Assembly (NCBI RefSeq): GCF_006149005.1
Contig: NZ_VBSL01000008.1
Span: 248,001-312,000, forward strand
Source of the DNA: Larkinella sp. C7
GTDB lineage: Bacteria; Bacteroidota; Bacteroidia; Cytophagales; Spirosomataceae
Reading direction: 5' to 3'
DNA length: 64,000 nucleotides
How positions within the stretch are numbered: the stretch's first letter is position 1; every line of letters starts with the position of its first letter. Positions 35,464 to 44,650 of the stretch are shown piece after piece. Under the pieces are notes generated by a model that did not search any database, was not told where the DNA came from, and worked only from the letters and a program-made list of their open reading frames with translations. Made by a program: the position numbers and the translations under genes.

Positions 35464-36672
35464 ATGCTTGCAGACCGACGTTCGTTTCTGGAAAAAATGT
35501 CACAGATCGGGGTGCTGGGCTTGTTGCCCGGCATCTCGGTGGCCGCTCCAGGCGGGGAGAAAAATCACTTTGTGGCTGGCCCATACCTGCAAAACCTGGG
35601 CAACCACGAGGTAACCATCATGTGGATTACCCACAAAAACTGTTTTAGCTGGGTGGAATACGGTGCCGGAACCTACACCAGCAAACGGGAATTTGGCTAT
35701 ACCAACGGCTTGATCGAAGCCAACAATCGCATCAATAAAATTACGCTGACCAGCCTCAAACCGGGAACGGAACACAAATACAAGATCGTCTCCACCGAAA
35801 TTCTGGGGTATAAAGGCGCAAAGGTAGAGTTTGGCGAAACCATCAGCAGTCCACTGTACGGTTTTAAAACCCCGCCGGAAAATGAAGAGGAATTCAGGAT
35901 GGTGGTGTTCAACGACATTCACGACCGTCCGCAGATTATTCCGCAACTTCTGTACCGGCACGGCTATACGGGCAATAAACGCGATTACGATTTTGTGGTT
36001 TTCAACGGTGACTGCTTCGATTGGGTGACGGAAGAACAGCAGATGATCGATCACCTGATCAAACCGGCAGTCGATATTTTTGCGGCCGAAATCCCCTTCA
36101 TTCTGACGCAGGGAAATCACGAGTGCCGGGGCAGTTTTTCCCGCCATATTCCCCATTATTACGCCTATCCCGACGGGAAATATTACTATGCCTTCACCCG
36201 CGGCCCGGTACGATTTGTCGTGCTGGATTCGGGCGAGGACAAAACCGACGACAGCGTTGAATATGGTGGTTTGTCGGCTTTTGATCGCTACCGGGAAACG
36301 CAGGCCCAATGGCTGGCAAAGGAAATTGAAAGCCCCGAGTTTAAAAAAGCGCCTTTCCGGATTGTGCTGATTCATATTTCGCCCTATCATTCGGGCGACT
36401 GGCACGGCCCGATGCATGGGCAGCAAGTTTTTGGGCCGCTACTGAATAAAGCCAAAATCGATCTTCAGCTTTCGGGACACACACACCGCTATGGCACCCA
36501 CGACGCCGATGCCAGCCACAATTACCCCATCGTTATCGGGGGTGGACCGCTGGAAGGAAACCGCACGCTGATCAAATTACACGCGACGTCGAAAGAGCTG
36601 AACCTGAAAATGATTCGTGACGACGGTGAAGTGGTGGGCAAATACACCATTCCGAAAAAGGCCCGAACCTAA
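35464..36672 (+). CDS. exported metallophosphatase, purple-acid-phosphatase type
   Basis: 402 codons from the ATG at 35464. An upstream in-frame TTG at 35452 would add four residues, but the ATG gives a proper twin-arginine signal (DRRSFLEKM, then hydrophobic IGVLGLLPG). An N-terminal fibronectin-like domain (GPYLQNLGNHEVTIMWIT) precedes the calcineurin-like domain with metal ligands in FNDIHDR, NGDCFDW, GNHE and SGHTHRYG. It would hydrolyse phosphomonoesters or diesters outside the cytoplasm. Third structural gene of the Sus locus. Confidence 0.9.
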   Translation: MLADRRSFLEKMSQIGVLGLLPGISVAAPGGEKNHFVAGPYLQNLGNHEVTIMWITHKNCFSWVEYGAGTYTSKREFGYTNGLIEANNRINKITLTSLKPGTEHKYKIVSTEILGYKGAKVEFGETISSPLYGFKTPPENEEEFRMVVFNDIHDRPQIIPQLLYRHGYTGNKRDYDFVVFNGDCFDWVTEEQQMIDHLIKPAVDIFAAEIPFILTQGNHECRGSFSRHIPHYYAYPDGKYYYAFTRGPVRFVVLDSGEDKTDDSVEYGGLSAFDRYRETQAQWLAKEIESPEFKKAPFRIVLIHISPYHSGDWHGPMHGQQVFGPLLNKAKIDLQLSGHTHRYGTHDADASHNYPIVIGGGPLEGNRTLIKLHATSKELNLKMIRDDGEVVGKYTIPKKART

Positions 36673-36707
36673 AACCGTAAAACGCATCCATTCGTAAAAC
36701 CACTTGC

Positions 36708-37514
36708 ATGAAAAACCTTCTGTTCTTAGTTTTCATTTCCCTTACCGCTTACGCCAACGAAGGTGCCGTGAAACCGGCAGACCGACCGGCGAAAAAGATC
36801 AAAAACCTCACGGTAATGACGTACAACATTCACCACTGCAATCCCCCCTCCGCCGGGACAAAAATCGATGTGGAGGCCATCGCCAACGTGATCAAAAAGG
36901 AAAAACCGGATTTCGTTGCCCTGCAGGAAGTCGATGTCAATACCGAACGGTCCGGGAAAGGCCTGAACCAGGCCCGCGAGTTAGCCCGGCTAACCGGAAT
37001 GAATTTCTTTTTTTCCAAGGCCATCGACCACCAGGGCGGTGATTATGGTGTCGCGGTTCTTTCCCGGTTTCCAATTCTGGACTCCACCCGGTTTGACTTA
37101 CCGGTTGATGCCACCATTGGCGGAGAACCCCGAACCCTGGCAGCCGTTACGGTAGAAATCGCGAAAGGAAAAAAAATCATCTTTGCCAGTACGCACCTGG
37201 ATTTGAAGGAAGCCAACCGCCTTACTCAATCGGAACTGATTGTCCGGCATTTCGAAAAATCCAGTCTTCCCCTGATTCTGGGTGGTGATTTTAATGCCTT
37301 GTCCGACAGCAAAGTAATCCGGTTTCTGGACCAGAATTTCGTTCGGAGCTGTCAGGATTGCGCACCGACGATTCCGGTAAAAAATCCAAACCGGGCCATC
37401 GACTTTATTCTGTTTAAACCGGAAAGCGCTTTTAAAACCGTATCAACGACGGTAATCGATGAACAATATGCCTCCGACCATTTACCGGTTATCGTGAAGT
37501 TACAGGTAAAATAA
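36708..37514 (+). CDS. exported endonuclease/exonuclease/phosphatase-family protein
   Basis: 268 codons. Signal MKNLLFLVFISLTAYANE. The EEP fold motifs are present: MTYNIHHC, LQEVDVNTERSG, GGDFNALSD and a final SDHLPVIVKL. The family includes nucleases, sphingomyelinases and inositol-phosphate phosphatases; which one cannot be told here. It is 35 bp after the metallophosphatase on the same strand, so the Sus locus carries two secreted phosphoester hydrolases. Its stop is 18 bp from the convergent MOSC gene stop, with no terminator obvious in the gap. Confidence 0.9.
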   Translation: MKNLLFLVFISLTAYANEGAVKPADRPAKKIKNLTVMTYNIHHCNPPSAGTKIDVEAIANVIKKEKPDFVALQEVDVNTERSGKGLNQARELARLTGMNFFFSKAIDHQGGDYGVAVLSRFPILDSTRFDLPVDATIGGEPRTLAAVTVEIAKGKKIIFASTHLDLKEANRLTQSELIVRHFEKSSLPLILGGDFNALSDSKVIRFLDQNFVRSCQDCAPTIPVKNPNRAIDFILFKPESAFKTVSTTVIDEQYASDHLPVIVKLQVK

Positions 37515-37532
37515 GCAGAATTCTGACCATTG

Positions 37533-38372
37533 TTAACGGGAAAATGGCAGTCGGGCCGGTCGTTGTTCAAGGATCGTCACCGGGTCGCCAACGCGCAGAA
37601 GTCCCGTGGTTTCAGCCAGCACATTCTGGCCGAACAGGATTTTGTGGTCCAGCTTCCGGTAGGTCGCCAGTGTTTTGAGCGGTTCTTTCCCCTTTTGGCC
37701 CGATTCGGGGTCGATGGTTGTCAGCACACAGCGGGCGCAGGGTTTCACGCCAAAGAAGGTCAGTTCGCCAATTTTGAAGTGGTACCAGGTATCTTCGTCG
37801 TGGGGCCAAACGCCCTCCACCACCAGATTGGGCCGAAAACGAACCATCTCGAGCGGTTGTTCCACCCGGCGGTTCAGTTCATTGAGCGAATCCGTGCTAA
37901 TGACCAGATATGGAAAACCGTCGGCAAAACTGACCACATCGTCGGGTTGGGCGTATTTCGGATCGACCGGCCGCAGCGACTCATCGGGCATGTAGACCAG
38001 GCGGCACGGAAAACCGAGCAGCCGACTAAACCAATCGTCCGCTTCCGGACTAACGACCAGGGAATCAACCGCCTGATTATCCCACACATACGCCGTCAGG
38101 GACTCAGCCGTCGTTTTTTCCAGGGGAATTTCCAGCACGTCATCCGGTCGATGGCGGTGGTAAACCCGCAGATTCCGGTCGGTCAGTTCGACCTCGACCA
38201 GCGCCATAACGGCATTTTCCCGCTGCGTCAAAAACGTTCCGTCGGGTTTCACCAGCATCCACCGCCGGTCGTAGCGAAAGCCTTTGGGTTCGACCACCGC
38301 TTCGGAAAGCGAAATACCGCCCAGCGATTTGATGGGATAAATCCGGATTTCTTTTAAAACAGGTGTGTTCAT
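37533..38372 (-). CDS. MOSC-domain protein (YcbX-like)
   Basis: 279 codons. An N-terminal beta-barrel (ILEIRIYPIKSLGGISLSEAVVE-like) is followed by the MOSC domain with the conserved KPCARCVLTTIDPESG, in which the Cys residues bind a metal-sulfur or molybdenum cofactor. Members reduce N-hydroxylated compounds or carry sulfur. It lies 42 bp downstream of tsaD on the same strand but has a near-consensus promoter of its own directly before the start. Confidence 0.9.
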   Translation of the reverse strand: MNTPVLKEIRIYPIKSLGGISLSEAVVEPKGFRYDRRWMLVKPDGTFLTQRENAVMALVEVELTDRNLRVYHRHRPDDVLEIPLEKTTAESLTAYVWDNQAVDSLVVSPEADDWFSRLLGFPCRLVYMPDESLRPVDPKYAQPDDVVSFADGFPYLVISTDSLNELNRRVEQPLEMVRFRPNLVVEGVWPHDEDTWYHFKIGELTFFGVKPCARCVLTTIDPESGQKGKEPLKTLATYRKLDHKILFGQNVLAETTGLLRVGDPVTILEQRPARLPFSR

Positions 38373-38376
38373 GCGT

Positions 38377-38408
38377 CAAAGGTAAGGCGGTGTTCGATGG
38401 GTAGCAAA
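38377..38408 (-). promoter_or_regulatory. promoter of the MOSC gene, apparently leaderless
   Basis: On the minus strand TTTG (38408-38405), 20 bp, then TACCTTTG (38384-38377), a full match to TTTG-N19/20-TAnnTTTG. The -7 box ends only 4 bp before the ATG, so transcription would begin at or next to the start codon. The -33 box lies beside the tsaD stop. Confidence 0.55.
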
Positions 38409-38414
38409 ACCGTT

Positions 38415-39410
38415 TTACCAACGCGGCAGCGGACTCACTTCCTGCGATGTAAATTCGCCTTTCAAATACTTGAAATGGGCCGCCATCGCAATCATGGCCG
38501 CATTATCGGTACAGTATTCGAACTTCGGAATGTAGACGTTCCAGCCCTCCTGCTGCCCCAGTTCAGCCAGCGATGCCCGCAGGCCGGAATTGGCCGAAAC
38601 GCCACCCGCCAGCGCAATTTCCCGAATGCCGGTTTGCCGGGCGGCTTTCCGCAATTTGGTCAGCAGAATTTTGATGAGCGTGTGCTGAATGCTGGCGCAA
38701 ATATCCGGCAGATTCTGTTCGATAAAATCCGGATTGGCCTTCACGCGGTCGCGCAGGAAGTACAGAAAAGCGGTTTTGATGCCACTAAACGAAAAATCCA
38801 GTCCCGGCATTTCAACCTCCGGAAACGGGTAGGCCAGCGGATTGCCCTGCTGTGCATACCGGTCGATGAGCGGACCACCCGGATAGGGCAAGTTGAGCAG
38901 TTTAGCGGTTTTATCGAAGGCTTCCCCCACGGCATCGTCCTGGGTCTGGCCGATAATTTCCATATCCAGATGATCCCGGATGAGTACAATTTGCGTGTGG
39001 CCACCACTGACGGTCAGACACAGGAACGGAAACTGCGGAATGGTCTGTTCGTCAATGAAATGGGCCAGAACGTGGGCCTGCATGTGGTGGACTTCGATGA
39101 GCGGAATGTTCAGCGCCAGGGCCAGGGCTTTGGCAAACGATGTGCCGACCAAAAGTGACCCTAATAAACCCGGACCCCGTGTAAAAGCTACCGCATTTAG
39201 CGCGTTTTTCTCTATATTTGCTTCATGCAGCGCGCGTTCGACGACCGGTACAATCCGTTGTTGATGCACGCGCGAAGCCAGTTCGGGGACGACTCCGCCA
39301 TACTGTTCGTGGATTAACTGCGTGGCTACAACATTGGATTGTATTTTTCCGTTAACACATACAGCAGCCGACGTCTCGTCGCACGAAGATTCAATTGCCA
39401 AAATTGTCAT
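38415..39410 (-). CDS. tsaD: tRNA threonylcarbamoyltransferase TsaD
   Basis: 331 codons, normal length. Starts MTILAIESSCDETSAAV; the metal-binding HHMQAHVLAHF segment is near residue 107, and phosphate/ATP motifs TVSGGHTQI, GGPLIDRYA and ALAGGVSANSGLRASL follow. With TsaB and TsaE it transfers threonylcarbamoyl to A37 of tRNAs reading ANN codons. It is divergent from the TamB-like gene; repeat E5 lies in the divergent gap. Confidence 0.97.
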   Translation of the reverse strand: MTILAIESSCDETSAAVCVNGKIQSNVVATQLIHEQYGGVVPELASRVHQQRIVPVVERALHEANIEKNALNAVAFTRGPGLLGSLLVGTSFAKALALALNIPLIEVHHMQAHVLAHFIDEQTIPQFPFLCLTVSGGHTQIVLIRDHLDMEIIGQTQDDAVGEAFDKTAKLLNLPYPGGPLIDRYAQQGNPLAYPFPEVEMPGLDFSFSGIKTAFLYFLRDRVKANPDFIEQNLPDICASIQHTLIKILLTKLRKAARQTGIREIALAGGVSANSGLRASLAELGQQEGWNVYIPKFEYCTDNAAMIAMAAHFKYLKGEFTSQEVSPLPRW

Positions 39411-39430
39411 TTTTCAAAATTACTGAATAT

Positions 39431-39558
39431 TAGAAGCAATGAAAAATGAACAATGTATAATGAATAGGGAAACCGTCTTTCATTTCGATTGATCAAACCC
39501 AGAATCAGGATGTCTGAACCGGTAGGTAATATTCATTGTTCATTTTTCATTGTTCATT
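39431..39558. repeat. heptad inverted repeat E5
   Basis: The right arm (39531-39558) is four exact 7-bp units of pattern NTTCATT. The left arm (39431-39465) has the complementary type AATGAAN (AATGAAA, AATGAAC, AATGTAT, AATGAAT). A 19-bp stretch pairs perfectly (39437-39455 with 39534-39552). The loop lacks the GGCTGACGC core of the other copies. Unlike E2, E6 and E9 it lies between divergent genes, where both promoters must be; a TAATTTTG box for tsaD sits at 39422-39415 beside the arm. Confidence 0.75.
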
Positions 39559-39566
39559 GAGAGCCA

Positions 39567-42500
39567 ATGCGTTCATTTTTCACCATACTTCTCAAAACCC
39601 TGCTCTACACCGTTCTGGTCGTATTGCTGGTGGTCGGAATTGTGGGAGTCAGTCTGCAGATACCGGCAGTGCAGACGAAACTGGTGCGCTACGCAGCCCA
39701 ACGGGTTTCCGAAAAGCTACTGTTCCCGGTCGATATTCAAAAAATAGATATTAATTTTTCGTTCCCCAACGTCTGGGTCAATTCGGTGACGCTGGAGGAA
39801 GTCACGATCCGTAACCGCGATCTGAAACCGATGATCCGCGTTGGCCGACTCGAAGTTACCCTCGCCCTCGAAACGCTGATCAACAACTCCTCCACCGACA
39901 TTCACCTGGATGAAGTGCTGCTCTACCAGCCCCAGGTCGATCTGGTGAAAGACGCCAAAACCGGCAATCTGAACATCGATGACTTTCTGGAACGGATCAA
40001 CGAGATGACCCGCGATACGACCAAACCGTCCATCGCCAATCAGAATATCCCGTTTACCATCGGGAAAGCCACCCTGGTCGATGGAAAGTTTACGTACCAC
40101 GACATGCGGAAACCGACGATGGGCGGACGACTTTTTGATTACAATCATTTTCTGGTCAGTGGGTTAAGCGCCAACCTGAACAGTTTTCTGCTGCTGGGCG
40201 ATACCATTGCCGTCAACATCGGCCGCATGAAAGGCTTCGAAAAACAGGCGAATCTACGGATTCACCGGCTCGATACGAAGTTCCTGTATTGCGCCAAAGA
40301 AATGCGGCTGGACAGTTTGTTTGCCCGCATCAACGGGTCAACGGTTCGCAATCGCCTGGTTTTTTCATACGACAGTTTTTCGGCTTTCAACGAGTTTAAC
40401 GACGAAGTGGTGATGCGGGCCAACCTGCGGAACGCCCTCGTTCGGGCGCAGGACCTGGCTCCGTTTACGTCGTATTTCAACAGCAACTTTGATGTCGCCC
40501 GGGCGACCGGTGATTACCTGGGTCGGATTCGGAATTTCAAAGTAACCAACGCCGACATCCGGTTTGGCGCCAACTTCCGAAGTCGACTGGTGGGCGATCT
40601 GGCCTTCAAGGGCTTACCGGACAGCGACGAAAATACCGTGGTCGATTTTCGATTCAAGCCTTCGCAGGTCAATATGGCCGACATTCGCCCGTATTATTCC
40701 GACTCGGCTTTCAACTCCATTGCCAGAAAGCTCGGAACGGTCGATTTTGCCGCCACCTTTGCCGGTCGCTTCATTGACTTTAAAACCGTCGGGACGTTTA
40801 AAACCGGCATTGGCACGGTTTCGGGCGACCTCGCACTGCACCTCAACGGCGATCAGCGAACCACCTACAGCGGCAATCTGAAGCTGTCGGACATCAACGT
40901 CGGTTCGCTCATCGACCAGCCGGATTTGCTGCAGAAGGTCGACGGGCAGGGCAAGTTCGTGGGGCGCGGATTGACGATCAAAGACGGTTCACTCGATCTG
41001 AATGCACAATTTACCCGCGTCGGTTTTCAGAAGTACAACTACCGCAACCTGGTCGTTCAGGGGAACTTGCAGCAGTCTTTTTTCCGGGGGCTGGTCAGCG
41101 TCAAAGACACGAATCTGACCTTCAACCTGAATGGGGCCTTTGACCTGCGGGGACCAAAAAACCTGTTCGATGTGCGGGGCACGGTTCAACAGGCGAATTT
41201 TCTGGCCACGAACCTGCTGGACGACAGCCTGATTGTTCGGAGCGATCTGGATGTTCAATTGCAGGGCAACACACTCAACGAACTGGTTGGCAATGCCCGG
41301 CTGCTGAATACGTTTGTCACCTACGGCAAACGCAGTCTGGTGCTGGACACGCTGTTTATGTCGTCGGCCATTGCCGGCAATGAACGGTCGATCAGTATCA
41401 ATTCCGATTACCTCGACGCCGACCTGAAAGGCAACTTTCAGTTAACGCAGGTCGCCGACGACCTCAACCGCATTGCGAAGGAATACCGCCTGAATTTTGC
41501 CGGAAATGCCGCCGGGCTGGCCGCCTATTATCAGGAAAAACTGCGAAAACCGCTGTCCGTTACGCCCTACAACATCGATTATTCTTTCCTGCTGAAAAAT
41601 TCGCAGCCCCTGCTCACCCTCGTTTATCCATCGCTGTATGTGTCGCCCAACACGAAACTGGAAGGCCGGTTCGGAGTCGATCAGTCCTCGCTGCTGACGC
41701 TGAACGGAACGATCGATACGCTGAAATTTGACGATTACAATTTTTTCAAAAGTACGGTTGACCTTAATACCTCCAAATTCGTCAACTCACCGGATGTGCT
41801 GGCGTCGCTGATCATCAATTCGACCCAACAACAATTCGGTTCGCTGGCGGCCACCGAAAACTTACAGGCTGAGGCCTCCTGGGACGTGAATCACATTGAT
41901 TTCACGACCAGTCTGCAACAACAGAAAAGCACCAACCGGGCCGATCTGAACGGTTCGCTGACGTTTAAAGGCGACGCCATCGACATCGAACTGGAACGCT
42001 CGAAGTTTCGGCTGCTGGACAGCACCTGGACCATTTCACCCGAAAACCTGATCCGGGTGGTTGGGCCGGAAATTACCGTCCGGAATCTGGCGGTTTCCAA
42101 CCGAAACCAGTTGATCTCGGTCAGCGGAAAAGCGTCGCAGGACTCGTTGCAGACGCTGGATATCGAGACCAAGAACTTCCTGCTGGAAACACTGAATCCG
42201 GTTCTCAAAACCAAGATTTCGGGGGTTGCCAATGGGAAAGTGGCCGTGCGGGGGCTCTACGGTTTGCCGTTGCTGGACGGTGCCATCACCATCGATTCGC
42301 TGAAATACAATGATTTTCTGATCGGCAACGTCGTCAACCGCAGCACACTCGACCAGTCGAACCGGATCAATCTGGACACCCGAATCCGGCGGCTCGACCG
42401 TGAAGTGCTGGCCATTACCGGTATGTATACGCCGGGCGAATCGGCGGCAAATCCGCTTGATTTAAAGGCGGTTCTGGAAGGCACCGATCTGCGGCTGGTG

Positions 42501-44210
42501 GAACCCTTTGTCAAGGATATTGCCTCGAACATCAGTGGAACGGCCACCGGAATCGTCACGATCAAAGGGAAAGCCGGTAGCCCGGTACTGGGGGGAACCG
42601 TCGACATTACCAACGGAAAACTAACCCTTGATTACCTGAAAGCAGATCTCGGTTTTTCGGATAAAATCTACTTTGGCCCCAGCGAAATTGTCGCCAAGAA
42701 CATGGTTCTGACGGATCTGAACGGCGGGCGGGCCACGTTGCAGGGCGGGGTATTTCACGACGGTTTCAAGTATTTTACGGTGGATCTGAACGTCGTGGAC
42801 ATGAAGAATTTCAAGATTCTGAACACGACGCTCAAAGACAACGACCAGTTTTATGGCACCGCCGTGGTGAGTGGGCGAGCGGGAATCGAAGGTCCTTTCG
42901 ACAATCTGGCCATTCGCGCCAACGTGACCAGCAACCGGGGAACGCGGATTTACATTCCGCTCGACCAGGCCGCTTCGGTTTCTCAGGAAGAAGTGATCCG
43001 GTTTATTAACGTCAATCCGGCCCATCGCGATAGTGCCAACACCCAGCCCGAAGTTGATTTGTCAGGCATTCGGATGGATTTTAACCTGTCGATCACGCCC
43101 GATGCCTACTGCGAAATTCAGTTGGACCGCCAAACCGGCGACATCATCAAGGCCTACGGCAGCGGTCAGTTGGCGATGCGGATCGACACCAAAGGCGATT
43201 TCACAATGACGGGCGCCTACGAAATTCAGCAGGGCGAATACACGTTTACGTTTGAAAACGTGATCAACAAACGGTTTCAGATGCTGCCCAACAGCCGCAT
43301 CACCTGGACCGGCGACCCGTATGAAGCAATGGTCGATGTCAAAACCGCCTACACGCAATACGCTTCGCTGGCACCCATTCTCCAGTATTATTCGTCCAAT
43401 TCGTCTAATAACCCGGATCGTACCCGCCGGTATCCGGTCGATTTGCTGATCAATCTGAACGGTCGGCTGCTGGCTCCGGATATCTCCTACGACCTGAAAG
43501 TCAAAGAATACCCGCAACAACCCGACTTCCGGCAGGCGGTAGCGGCTTTTGAGTCGCGGCTCCAGAGCAACGATCAGGAATTGGGCCGTCAGGTAAGCAG
43601 CATTCTGTTGTTCAGCCAGTTGGCTCCCGGCGAAGGTCTGGGCCTGATCGATCCGGCTTCGCCCACGAGCAGCAATGTGGTGGGTTCAGGACTCACCAAC
43701 AGCCTGAGTGAGCTGCTTTCGAACCAGATCAGCCGCCTGGCCTCGACGCTGGACAAGAACCTGGATGTGGGCGTTTCGCTGAATGGTCTGGATCAGAATC
43801 TGGTCAACAACCTCCAGGTTCGGCTATCCTACCGCTTCAACGACCGGTTCCGGATCAGCCGGGATGGCGGTTTTACATACGGCCAAAACCAGACCAGCGT
43901 GGCCAGTCTGCTCGGCGAATGGACGCTGGAATACTGGCTCTCGCCCGATGGTCAGCTCCGGTTGAAAATGTATAACCGGAACCAGAATCAACTCGGCTCG
44001 CTGAATGCCACGACCTACGGAACACTGACGACCGGGGGCGGAATGAGTATTCAGTATACGCGTTCGTTCAACCGGCTGTTTGGTCCGACCCCGGAGCCGC
44101 CCCGCCCCGGCATTCAACCCCTCCCCACGACGCCCGGCCAACCCACCGCCCCGGCCCTTCCCTCGCGGGCTACCTCCGCGCTTCGGGAGCGTGATGATCA
44201 TCAATTGTAA
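39567..44210 (+). CDS. TamB-like translocation/assembly module protein
   Basis: 1547 codons. One N-terminal membrane segment (about residues 9-30) then a very long repetitive beta structure of the AsmA/TamB bridge type. The C-terminal part (about 1150-1500) has the TamB domain signatures, such as GTYEIQQGEYTFTFENVINKRF-like GAYEIQQGEYTFTFE and the segment LPNSRITWTGDPYEAMVDVKTAYTQ, then LLINLNGRLLAPDISYDL. Such proteins span the periplasm and carry lipids or help insert outer-membrane proteins. The end is Pro-rich (PTPEPPRPGIQPLPTTPGQP). No TamA homologue is adjacent. Confidence 0.92.
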   Translation: MRSFFTILLKTLLYTVLVVLLVVGIVGVSLQIPAVQTKLVRYAAQRVSEKLLFPVDIQKIDINFSFPNVWVNSVTLEEVTIRNRDLKPMIRVGRLEVTLALETLINNSSTDIHLDEVLLYQPQVDLVKDAKTGNLNIDDFLERINEMTRDTTKPSIANQNIPFTIGKATLVDGKFTYHDMRKPTMGGRLFDYNHFLVSGLSANLNSFLLLGDTIAVNIGRMKGFEKQANLRIHRLDTKFLYCAKEMRLDSLFARINGSTVRNRLVFSYDSFSAFNEFNDEVVMRANLRNALVRAQDLAPFTSYFNSNFDVARATGDYLGRIRNFKVTNADIRFGANFRSRLVGDLAFKGLPDSDENTVVDFRFKPSQVNMADIRPYYSDSAFNSIARKLGTVDFAATFAGRFIDFKTVGTFKTGIGTVSGDLALHLNGDQRTTYSGNLKLSDINVGSLIDQPDLLQKVDGQGKFVGRGLTIKDGSLDLNAQFTRVGFQKYNYRNLVVQGNLQQSFFRGLVSVKDTNLTFNLNGAFDLRGPKNLFDVRGTVQQANFLATNLLDDSLIVRSDLDVQLQGNTLNELVGNARLLNTFVTYGKRSLVLDTLFMSSAIAGNERSISINSDYLDADLKGNFQLTQVADDLNRIAKEYRLNFAGNAAGLAAYYQEKLRKPLSVTPYNIDYSFLLKNSQPLLTLVYPSLYVSPNTKLEGRFGVDQSSLLTLNGTIDTLKFDDYNFFKSTVDLNTSKFVNSPDVLASLIINSTQQQFGSLAATENLQAEASWDVNHIDFTTSLQQQKSTNRADLNGSLTFKGDAIDIELERSKFRLLDSTWTISPENLIRVVGPEITVRNLAVSNRNQLISVSGKASQDSLQTLDIETKNFLLETLNPVLKTKISGVANGKVAVRGLYGLPLLDGAITIDSLKYNDFLIGNVVNRSTLDQSNRINLDTRIRRLDREVLAITGMYTPGESAANPLDLKAVLEGTDLRLVEPFVKDIASNISGTATGIVTIKGKAGSPVLGGTVDITNGKLTLDYLKADLGFSDKIYFGPSEIVAKNMVLTDLNGGRATLQGGVFHDGFKYFTVDLNVVDMKNFKILNTTLKDNDQFYGTAVVSGRAGIEGPFDNLAIRANVTSNRGTRIYIPLDQAASVSQEEVIRFINVNPAHRDSANTQPEVDLSGIRMDFNLSITPDAYCEIQLDRQTGDIIKAYGSGQLAMRIDTKGDFTMTGAYEIQQGEYTFTFENVINKRFQMLPNSRITWTGDPYEAMVDVKTAYTQYASLAPILQYYSSNSSNNPDRTRRYPVDLLINLNGRLLAPDISYDLKVKEYPQQPDFRQAVAAFESRLQSNDQELGRQVSSILLFSQLAPGEGLGLIDPASPTSSNVVGSGLTNSLSELLSNQISRLASTLDKNLDVGVSLNGLDQNLVNNLQVRLSYRFNDRFRISRDGGFTYGQNQTSVASLLGEWTLEYWLSPDGQLRLKMYNRNQNQLGSLNATTYGTLTTGGGMSIQYTRSFNRLFGPTPEPPRPGIQPLPTTPGQPTAPALPSRATSALRERDDHQL

Positions 44211-44650
44211 TCAATTAGACTCTATAAAACGTCCTCCGGCGTTCGAACGATCATCCCTACGGGATTTTTTGCATTCTATCGCCCTTCTTTCGGCGGGTTA
44301 AAACCCACCGCTACAAAATGATTTATCCCTACGGGATGATCAAATCTAAAAATCCCGTAGGAATGAATTATTTTGTAAACACGGTTAAAACCGGGAGTAA
44401 ACAAAGTAAGTCTAAAATCCCGTAGGGATAAATCTTGTTGTAGCCCCCGGTTTCAACCGGGAAAGAGATTGTAGGGACATTATGCAATAGATTATTTGGC
44501 AATACGAAGAACTTACATAAATCTATAGAGTTTCCGAAACCTTTTTAAAGTTAATAGCTGTTGTTACAGCAATGCGGTTCCGCGCCATCTCTCCTTCGAT
44601 TTGTTCAATTTTCAGTCAAAGTAGCCCTCTACTTTTCCCGATCATCTGCC
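44211..44650. other. 440-bp gap with REP-like repeats
   Basis: No gene is supported. An upstream extension of the following frame is possible (from 44561) but lacks a plausible start context. The left half holds the palindrome cluster listed next; the remaining 180 bp are AT-rich and should carry the promoter of the second efflux operon. Confidence 0.5.
44253..44462. repeat. REP/BIME-like cluster of ATCCCTACGGGAT palindromes
   Basis: Four near-identical copies: ATCCCTACGGGAT at 44253-44265 and 44325-44337, ATCCCGTAGGAAT at 44352-44364 and ATCCCGTAGGGAT at 44417-44429. Three are flanked by a second small hairpin (GGCGGGTTAAAACCCACC near 44292-44309; ACGGTTAAAACCGG at 44381-44394; CCCGGTTTCAACCGGG near 44447-44462). 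The last two copies are in reverse orientation to the second. This unit order and inversion is typical of REP pairs mobilised by REP-associated tyrosine transposases; no such gene is in the window. Confidence 0.8.

Noticed and set aside
35500-36426. 308-codon open frame antisense to the metallophosphatase
   Set aside because: It mirrors a gene with intact catalytic motifs and a Tat signal; its own sequence has no recognisable domain and the His/Arg-rich look of antisense translation.
36660-36707. Short GTAAAAC-type repeat between metallophosphatase and EEP genes
   Set aside because: Only two units and no inverted partner; could be a remnant but is not distinguishable from chance.
44561-44650. 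30-codon N-terminal extension of the second RND permease
   Set aside because: RND permeases start a few residues before the first membrane helix, matching the ATG at 44651.
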